Assembly: GCF_036588685.1 (NCBI RefSeq)
Contig: NC_086376.1
Span: 25,457,930-25,521,929 of the forward strand
Source: Mytilus trossulus
Lineage: Eukaryota; Mollusca; Bivalvia; Mytilida; Mytilidae
Length of the DNA: 64,000 nucleotides
Direction of reading: 5' to 3'
Below are positions 56,311 to 64,000 of this stretch, in pieces; positions within the stretch are counted from its first letter, which is position 1, and each line of letters starts with the position of its first letter. Under the pieces are notes generated by a model that had not been told where the DNA came from, made no database searches, and saw only the letters and a program-made list of their open reading frames with translations. A program made the position numbers and the translations under genes.

Positions 56311-57020
56311 GATTAATTTTGAAATGTCTGACATTGTCAAGTTCGACTACAGTAAAAGATGTAAAATGCAGTTTTTTTTGTACAAAAACACTTCATTTTG
56401 TTATTAAAATGTTGGTTAGATAAATCCTTTTTTTTTTTCAAACAAATTTTGTTCGTTAAAATGCCAATGTCATCATAAACTATGTTTCGATATTTTACAA
56501 ATATTTTATCATATTCCATCAAAAAAAGAAGGCTGATTTTTCAAGTTTTAACAAAAATAAGAATAAATAATATTGCTAACTTTTTATCTTTCTTCCTGAT
56601 AAGTTCATGTATAATAATAAAGAAAACAGTCATATAAAAAAGGGACGAAAGATACCAGAGGGATAGTCAAACTCAAAGATTGAAAATAAACTGACAAGGC
56701 CATGTAACTTTGCATGTCTAAATTAACCTAACGCGACATTATGTGTACATCTGCCTGGCTTTAAACTTGAATTCAAATAGTTTTCGAAAAATGTTGGCTA
56801 TCCAAAATATGGATAATATGGACAGTCTAAATATAAACACTTAATTTAATTATAAATGATATCTTCACATCTAAATACAAAAATGTCACATACATTGTAG
56901 AAGTCCGACACACTAAGTTGGATTTTAAGCGTGATGGCTAGTACGATTATACTCCGTTGCACTGTCAGTATACATTATTTGACCCCAAGACAAGATAAAA
57001 AAGACAGGCATCGTGTTGCT
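56311..57020. other. AT-rich intergenic DNA with a retroelement-end scrap
   Basis: gggacgaaagataccagagg at 56642 followed by gatagtcaaactcaaagatt and aaactgacaaggccatgta matches the reversed retroelement 3' end. Otherwise nothing was recognised. Confidence 0.4.
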
Positions 57021-57029
57021 ATTCAATAA

Positions 57030-57235
57030 ATTAATAATTCAGATATAAGTCAAATAACAACACTGGAAGCATTCACACGAATCAACGATTTGAATCTAAA
57101 ACGTAACCACTATAAATTGCAGACTCCTGGGATGGGACATGCACATAAAGAATGTTGCGGGGTTAAATATAATTGTTAGCGATCGACCCTCCACTTACAT
57201 GGGTCAGTGGTGGAACAGCACAACATTAAAATAAA
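57030..57235 (-). repeat. Reverse copy of dispersed mussel repeat
   Basis: actcctgggatgggacatgc, acataaagaatgttgcgggg and ttaaatataattgttagcg, reverse of the 54379-54520/35215 family. Confidence 0.5.
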
Positions 57236-57257
57236 ATGCAATAGTATTATTTTTCAT

Positions 57258-57360
57258 TGTTTGGCTAATCTCTTATTTACGTATTATCTAAGCACAAAAT
57301 AGGAACAAAATGTAATATATATTCTTTTTTGTTGGGCTAATCTCTTATTTACGTTTAACC
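57258..57360 (+). repeat. 72-bp duplication upstream of SDR2
   Basis: ggctaatctcttatttacgt at 57263 and again at 57335. Two copies, diverged between. Confidence 0.75.
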
Positions 57361-57714
57361 TAAGTCTCTTTTTATTAACATTTCTACACATGGTGTCTTA
57401 TTAACCTTATTTGGACAATTAACATTTAAACTGAATTTGTTTATTACACTTGTCCACCATATAACAGGTAAATGTCCTTTCAAACCGTTCTAGCGTACAC
57501 ATGTTTAAATGCTTTAAATACAATTTTAATTGTATTCCCCATCAAATATATGTAACATATAAGAATATTTTATGATGTCTCGCATCATTTAATGTCGAAA
57601 TTTATAAGAAGTTGTCATTAACATATTTTCTATTTAATAACAAAGCATATACATTTTCATGTATAACAGGACAGTAAATATTCTTACAACAGATCTACAA
57701 CAGTGTAGTTAACA

Positions 57715-57795
57715 ATGACAGTTGCCATTGTGACTGGTGGAGCAAAGGGTCTTGGAAAGGCGTTTTGTGAAGCTCTTCTGAAAAGAAGTTACAAG
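57715..57795 (+). CDS. SDR2 exon 1
   Basis: 27 residues from ATG to EALLKRSYK; donor gtaagc, phase 0. It is two codons shorter than SDR1 exon 1. Confidence 0.87.
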
Positions 57796-60700
57796 GTAAG
57801 CTAGTTGTGTGTTTAAGTCACAATTCTGGCTATGCAAACAATAATAACATTAAGGTGGGTAGCATAGTTTTATTAATTTGTTAAGGGAAAGAAACGAAAA
57901 TGTTATTTTAGATTAATTAGTAGTTTCCTTTAAATGTAAAAAAAAAGTCAATTTGAAAATATATACCAATTTAAGGGCAACAAGCAGGAATTGCATTTCT
58001 GGAATAAGTTTTATAGAACCGACATATTCCAGTAGAAAATTACACAAAATATTTGAGAGCTTGAAAATTTGTTCATAGGACAAAGAGACTATTGTAAGTA
58101 TAATTTGGACAAGGAAGTAAAAAAATGTTTAACAGGTGTATAAAAGTTTGACACCAAAGATAACCTGGGACTACTATACTAACCATATAGTACCGGTGTT
58201 TCCTAGAGAAAACTGACATTAAAAGAGATACTTTGAGTTGAGATTTAAAATTCATAGACATTTTTTCTTAAAAGACCCGACAAGACAAGCTTTAATCAAA
58301 TTGTTTTATAGCAGGTTTCAATGCCACTGAAGCCTCCTTAATATGTGCTCTTATGTTTTGGTAAAGACTAGAATGATGAACAGTACAGATGTAAGATAAT
58401 AATTCTTAAAAAAGTCTTCAATGTACTAGTCACAAGTTTGGGTGGGACCTAACGGCTAGCAATAACTCTTGACGGAATGGGGTCATTATTTTCAATTTAA
58501 TCAATTAGAAAAAAATATTCACAGAGATGTAATATCTGGCTGTGTGCTCAATGAAAGAATGATTATTGTATGAAATATATGTTCAAACTGGCGTATTACG
58601 GACAATGAAATCCTAATAAAAGGAATGTTGTTTAATGTTATGTTGCATGGTCATTTTTAAAGGGAAAAACTATTTAACTTATCATAACTTGACAGTTAAA
58701 GTTACATAATCCTGACACTTACATTATATATAATCTTATAGTACATGTATCTTCATTAATATACGTTGTGTGGTGTTGTGTAATTTAAACTGACATTTAA
58801 TTGTCTTGTCGTTTTTTGTCTGTACTATAAGATCTCGTCAATATACACATTTGAGATTAAAAAAAAAGACTTCAATCAGTTTAAATAAAAGGGTATTCTT
58901 AACGTGAGTTTAACTTGATATTTAACAATGTGTTAGAATGTTTATCCTATCTTATTACAGGATATAGTTGAAAAATTTACTTTTGTTGTTCGTATATATT
59001 TGCTTCTTTTTAGTTATGAAAAGAAAACATTTACACAATGACGATCGTGCATTCAAATCATATTATACAAAAGAGTAACTCTAGTGTTAAGGTATCTGAT
59101 GCGATATAAATTGTTTCTACTACCTGGAAAACACCTATCTTAACATGAAATGAGACCCTGGGTAGTTCCTCGAATAAAATGCATTGACTTTGCATTAAAT
59201 TTTCCATATCCTATTCATTTAAATTTTGAATTATTAAAAGAATGAAGAAACATTCCTTTAATTGACGATGTACTTGGTATTTAAATAAGGTATAAATATT
59301 TCTATTATATAGTATATTTATCTCTATAAACATCCGTTCACTAACACAAAAAGTACTCTTTTCTATTTGACCTGCAAATTGCAAATTTAGTAATCCATAC
59401 AGTTTCTTTAAAGCATTAGTTTTTAAAGTGATCCGCATTTGTATTTAAATTTTGAAATATTTAATATTTTTATATAAATAGGATTTCATTTTAAAAAGTA
59501 TGTACTCTGCTGTAACAGTTATGATATAAATGAAATATCGTCCTTGAACATACTCAATATAATCCAGTTAACCATACATTGCAATTCCATTCTCAATTTT
59601 AATTGATATACATTTGGATAGGCAACTACAGCAGAGTATGGAAAATATGCAAATTTAATTTTATTCCAATGACTTAAATTTAAATGGGTGCTAACCTACT
59701 TTAAAATACTTACAACTTTCGGCTTAGTTCGAAATAATTTGCAAATCTGCGTTTGCACATACATCTCATGTTTTCCCACCGCTAACTGAAATATATATAT
59801 GCAACCTTGTACATGCATTTTCAAGTATAAATTAATCAAAAAAGAAAATGTTATTGGGGAACCCACATGGTATTCTCTGATAGCACTAACTTAATCAATT
59901 TTCAATTAAATGCTATTATAAGATTTCAATGCAATACTACGTTTTATGCTGTCACTATTGTTAAGATATTTGGCAAGGTGTATGCCCGTCCTACGATAGG
60001 AGAAGGATATTATGTTATCTGGTGTTTCTATTCATGGGTCCGCTAGTCCATCTGTTTGCGCTTCCCGTAAAGATTATGTAAGTGTGAGGTTAACGTAGTT
60101 TAATTTATTTTCTGAGGGACTTTCCATTCAGAATTTTCTTCGAAGTTCGGTATTTTTGTTATTTTGATTTTTACAATGATATTGGTATCCCATTCTTTTG
60201 AAACTCAGTTGATATGTTTTTTTTATTATATTTTATTTTTGAATTACTACTGAACAGAGAAATGTGAAATAAGTACACTTTCTGTTGAAATTTTCGATTG
60301 AGGAAGTTAAACATGGGGTTGGGATCACATCAAGATTATCATAGCTATATTTGGGATTCGAGCATCACTGATGAACCTTTTTTTGACAAAACGCGCGTTT
60401 TGCGTAAATACAACATTTAATCCTGGTATCTATATGATGTGTTTATTTACAATCAGTGGGTCGATCCCACAGCTGGTCGAGTTTTTATTCCCCGGAGGGT
60501 ATCACCAGCCCAGTAGTCAGCACGTCTGTGCTGACATGAATTATCATTGATATAGCCATATTTAAAAATTAACTGTTTACAATACTTTTGAATTTTTGAA
60601 ATAATAAGACTTTTCTACCTCAGAAATAAATAACCTTAAATGTATTTGATAAAAACTTTGAGGAAATTTGGTTATCAATGCTCTTCATCTGGTGTAAAAA

Positions 60701-63700
60701 CAACATTTAATCCTGGTATCTATGATGAGAGTTTATTGGTATTTAACAAAAAATGTTCATTGTGAGGTGAAGTTTGTTAGTTATTTGCTTTATTACGATC
60801 TTGAGTCCTGATTGTACAGTTTGAACAGCGGTACACTATTATATCCTTTATTCGACCATAGACATATGATATCGGATATGTTCCTTACGTTGTAACTTCA
60901 ATCCCTTTCCCTTTTATGAACGTGACCTACCGAAATAGACTATTTACCGGATTTGTTATCTCATAAACACGACAGGTGCCACATGTGCATACCCTTCCGG
61001 AGCACCTGAGATCACCCCTAGTTTTTGGTAGGGTTCATGTTGTTTATTCTTTAGTGTTCTATGTTGTGTCATGTGTACTATTGTTTGTCTGTTTGTCCTT
61101 TTCATTTTTAGCCATGGCGTTGCCAGTTTATTTTCGATTTTTGAGTTTGATTGTCCCTCTGGTATCTTTCGTCCTTCTTTTTTCATGGAAGCTTATCATC
61201 GACTATAACGAACATACATTGTTGTTGTAAGTTTGATTGATGTTTTATGAAGCTCAACACAAAAAAAACCTCCACATATCCTATGCTTATCCACCTATAT
61301 CATGTGAAAAAAAATATTACTCTACAACCTCCTGTTATGAATTTGAATATCTAATATTATTGAAAGTAGAAATAACGCATCACACTTGATCCAGTGGTAG
61401 AATAAGAGTAGATGTTTCAATACTTAATAGATTAAACTAGAAGATTAAGTTAATAATGAAACCATGTTATTGCTGTTTCTTTCAGGTTTGTTTTTGTGAT
61501 GTTGATACAGATGAAGGTGAAAACACAGAACAGTTCTTAGCAAAACAATATGGAAACGGAAATGTGCATTTTCAAAAATGTGATGTGCGAAGTGAAAATG
61601 ATTTCACAGGTATGGCATAATTCCAAATACATATGATATTTCAACGTCAATCAATGATTAAATACAAAATTTTAAAAAACAAATAATGATTGGATTAAAA
61701 AAGAAGACTTTATAATATCTAAATCCATGATTTTGTTACGAATTTGCAGTTTAAGAAGGTTATAATAGTTCTACAGTTATATACTTTCCGATATCTCTAT
61801 TACTTTCCCATATCATCCGTTTATCGTTGAAAACTGTATCTAAAATCATCCCTTTATCCTTGGTTGCTATCAGACACTTTACCTGTACAGTTGTTACTAG
61901 GGTGCTCTCTTTGAGTTCCGCGTTAGAAGTATAAATAGTGGTTAGCTATCCAGTGTAAATTGTCATTCTTATCACAGACGTCGTAAGAAGAAGATTAGAA
62001 AAAGGTTGGACCGTTAATATTTAAAGACGAGTAGCAGGAGTATTCAAACAAAGTGAAGTGTTTGAAACCTGTTGAGAAGATATGAATAGTTTCGGTACCG
62101 TAGAAGTTGTATAAACAGGGTTAGTGCTAAGGTTTTGCGTTCCACATCTCTCACTATTGCATTGAGTGTTTGCTGTTAAACCATACCTTAGTGCTACCCT
62201 GTTCCAACAGTTTTATAAATATATTTTAATAAAGTTTCATACGTCGAAAGTTTACAACAGTTTGAATAGTTTTCATACATTCGTTTTATTTAGGTTCCAA
62301 ACATTAAGGTTCCAAACATTTAGGTTTCAAACAATAGTTCCAAACCGTCTGACCCGTTTCAAACATTTAGGTTCCAGACAGGTTCCAAACATTTAGGTTC
62401 CAAACAGGTTCCAAACATTTAGGTTCCAGACAGGTTCCAAACAGGTTCCAAACATTTAGATTTCAGACCAGTTTTATACATTTAGGTTTCACACCAGATC
62501 TATACATCTATGTTCCAGACTATAGTTTCAAACAGTAGGTTTAAACAGTATAGGACAGAAAGGGTTTGGAACAGTTTTAATTCAACAAGTTCGGGTTAGT
62601 TTGATAGGTGTTGAAAATCGTTTTATGTAGTAAAGTATTTGTTTCATATTTGATAGTGATAGTGTAAACTTTTTATTGACTTTAGTACTTTTGAATTGCT
62701 TTTCAAATCCCAGGAAACTGGTACGAACCCGAGGATAAAAACATCTAAACGTCCCCGCCCGGTTACACGTTACAATTTGAAGTTACCTTATATATACACG
62801 ATATATACACGACATTTTTCTGTAACATAAGTGTGAAGCAAAATTAAGGGTAAGTTGTTAGATGCAGGATTTAACCCGAGGTTTTTGTGATTGTATTATT
62901 TTTTTAGATGTTTAATACCTTCTTCCACTTTAATCTGTATGCGATTGCCAAACAGGAGAGAGGCTTTGGGTAATTAAACACCAGGTTTAAGCCACCATTT
63001 TCTACTTAAGAAAATGTCTGTACCAAGTCAGGAATATGAAAGTTGTTGTCCATTCGTTTGTTGTGTTTGAGTTTCTGATTTTGCCATTTAGGAAGACATT
63101 TTTCGTTTTGAGTTCAGTATTTTTTTATTTTACCTTTTATCTTCTAACTTAATCAATGTTTGCGCTTGCTTGTTTAGAAGGCTTAACACTTAAACCATTT
63201 TATGTTTACTTATTGAAATTACGTCTTGGGAAAAATAGTTTATCTGTTAATTAGAATTGAATTTTAACTTACTTTCAGTAACTGCAAGTATCTTAGGTTT
63301 TTCCTCTTTTGTTTTTGTCTTTTGTGTGGTATAGTAGAACGTTCTTGCTTAACTGTTGTTATCTGTGTTGTTGCTCATTAGAAGTAAAACAAAAGATGAC
63401 AAGTTGCATTTAGAAATGTTATTTAATTAACTTTTTTTTCACATAAGGAAAGAGCACATATGAAAGTCATAGTTTGTTGGATATATTTATGATTTAGCTT
63501 ACTATACCGGCTTACTGGGCAAAAATCACTTTCTGTACAACGAAAGGAAACAAAGAAAATCAGCAAGTTTAAGTTTAAATTTCATTCGTCTATGTAAATT
63601 GATTGACACATCAGATGCTTACATATAAGACATACGATTTAAATATAGCCATACGTTTCACACTTTACATGTGTAAGTCCTGGAACTCATAGACAATATG

Positions 63701-63964
63701 CAACCCATGGTATTTTCATATACTAGTATTTAGTTTCTTGTGTAAAAGTAAATGAAAACATGTATCAGTAATAGAAATAAGAATGATAATAATAATACTG
63801 ATGAATGTACTAAATAAGTAATAATATAATAACAAAATGTATTTTTAATCTTTTTAGCTTTGTTTAATGGTGTCCTTCAAAAATACTCTTCGATTGATTT
63901 GATAGTGAATAATGCTGGAATTATACACGAAACAAAATGGAGAAACTGCGTTGATATTAACTTG
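57715..63964 (+). CDS. Second short-chain dehydrogenase (SDR2), exons 1-3, continues beyond window
   Basis: Exons 57715-57795, 61486-61609 and 63858-63964 join in one frame. They encode 104 residues: MTVAIVTGGAKGLGKAFCEA with the glycine motif TGGAKGLG, VCFCDVDTDEGENTEQF, CDV, and NNAG in LIVNNAGIIHE. Exon 2 (124 nt) and exon 3 (107 nt) have the same lengths and phases as in SDR1, so the pair arose by duplication of the whole gene. The serine and YxxxK exons must lie beyond 64000. The start codon follows taacaATGa. Introns of 3.7 and 2.25 kb carry repeat insertions, including a solo LTR. Substrate unknown; likely an NAD(P)-dependent alcohol dehydrogenase of the 15-PGDH-like group. Confidence 0.87.
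60340..60740 (+). repeat. Dispersed mussel repeat in SDR2 intron 1
   Basis: gggattcgagcatcactgat, acaaaacgcgcgttttgcgt and aatcctggtatctatatgat, with a second tail copy (aatcctggtatctatgatga) at 60707. Related to 41115-41290. Confidence 0.5.
60830..61190 (+). mobile_element. Retroelement 3'-end fragment in SDR2 intron 1
   Basis: atgatatcggatatgttcct, tttatgaacgtgacctaccg, aacacgacaggtgccacatg, ggagcacctgagatcacccc and ctggtatctttcgtccttct. It is the plus-strand counterpart of the 3' ends at 48930 and 54745. No coding sequence remains. Confidence 0.55.
61486..61609 (+). CDS. SDR2 exon 2
   Basis: Acceptor gtttctttcag and donor gtatgg; 124 nt, ends in phase 1. Encodes VCFCDVDTDEG and KCDVRSENDFT. 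Confidence 0.88.
61734..62774 (-). mobile_element. Solo LTR in SDR2 intron 2
   Basis: Reverse complement of the LTR at 6611-7744. It starts tgttacgaatttgcagttta and ends cgtccccgcccggttacacg then ttaca. attt flanks both sides (61730-61733 and 62775-62778), a 4-bp target duplication as for the full element. The interior and second LTR are gone, as after LTR-LTR recombination. The tandem sub-repeats are rearranged compared with 6611-7744 (extra gttccaaacatttaggttcc copies). Confidence 0.85.
63858..63964 (+). CDS. SDR2 exon 3
   Basis: Acceptor atctttttag and donor gtaagt; 107 nt. Encodes LIVNNAGIIHETKWRNCVDI. Confidence 0.9.
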
Positions 63965-64000
63965 GTAAGTGCTTTATTTGGAAAAAGAGTTGACAAATAT

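Noticed and set aside
59490-59645. Possible MITE with actctgctgta/tacagcagagt ends
   Set aside because: Only about 15 bases pair convincingly in a very AT-rich stretch; chance cannot be excluded.

Overview
This is animal nuclear DNA, AT-rich and intron-bearing, with few genes and many repeats. Several dispersed repeats look like families I associate with marine mussels (Mytilus or a close bivalve): the element with the phrase gtgccaatgagacaactct, the gccccc/gggggc-headed element, the gtttccatggtaac element and a tRNA-derived SINE. The genus is inferred from remembered repeat families. The eukaryotic and probably bivalve nature is well supported by splice sites, the SINE, the retroelements and the GPCR type.

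Layout. (1) 1-1172: last two coding exons of a plus-strand gene whose C-terminus fits the UACA/RAI14 (ankyrin repeat plus coiled coil) family, followed by 3' UTR and repeats. (2) 3290-13330: repeats only. There is a 25-bp minisatellite with a 575-bp higher-order repeat, a second 25-bp array split by a young non-coding LTR element (6611-9495, 4-bp target duplication), and a 41-bp AT-rich array split by another dispersed element. (3) 13737-17597, minus: a large uninterrupted ORF for a 1286-residue disordered, probably nuclear protein of unknown family. (4) 19436-26645: small repeats, including a 224-bp triplication, a foldback-type element, a TIR element, a 43-bp-arm hairpin and a 44-bp array. 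(5) 27426-29228, plus: a single-exon class A GPCR with about 280 residues between TM6 and TM7. (6) 30698-36760: a head-to-head satellite of about 167-bp monomers in two inverted arms, and an 11-bp array made from a sub-motif of that monomer. (7) 40152-48678, plus: a seven-exon short-chain dehydrogenase (SDR) of 251 residues, 15-hydroxyprostaglandin dehydrogenase-like. Exon 6 lies between long inverted repeats. (8) 48930-56310: decayed reverse transcriptase copies and a Tc1-like transposase relic. (9) 57715-63964+: a second SDR paralogue with matching exon sizes and phases. It carries a solo LTR of the 6611 family in intron 2 and runs off the window.

The two SDR genes are the only gene family with an evident link in the window, a tandem duplication of an NAD(P)-dependent oxidoreductase likely to act on lipid or eicosanoid-type alcohols. 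The GPCR and the large nuclear protein show no functional link to them. No complete novel system is visible. The most unusual items are the GPCR with a giant third extracellular loop, the orphan nuclear ORF, the inverted repeats around SDR exon 6, and the nested satellites.
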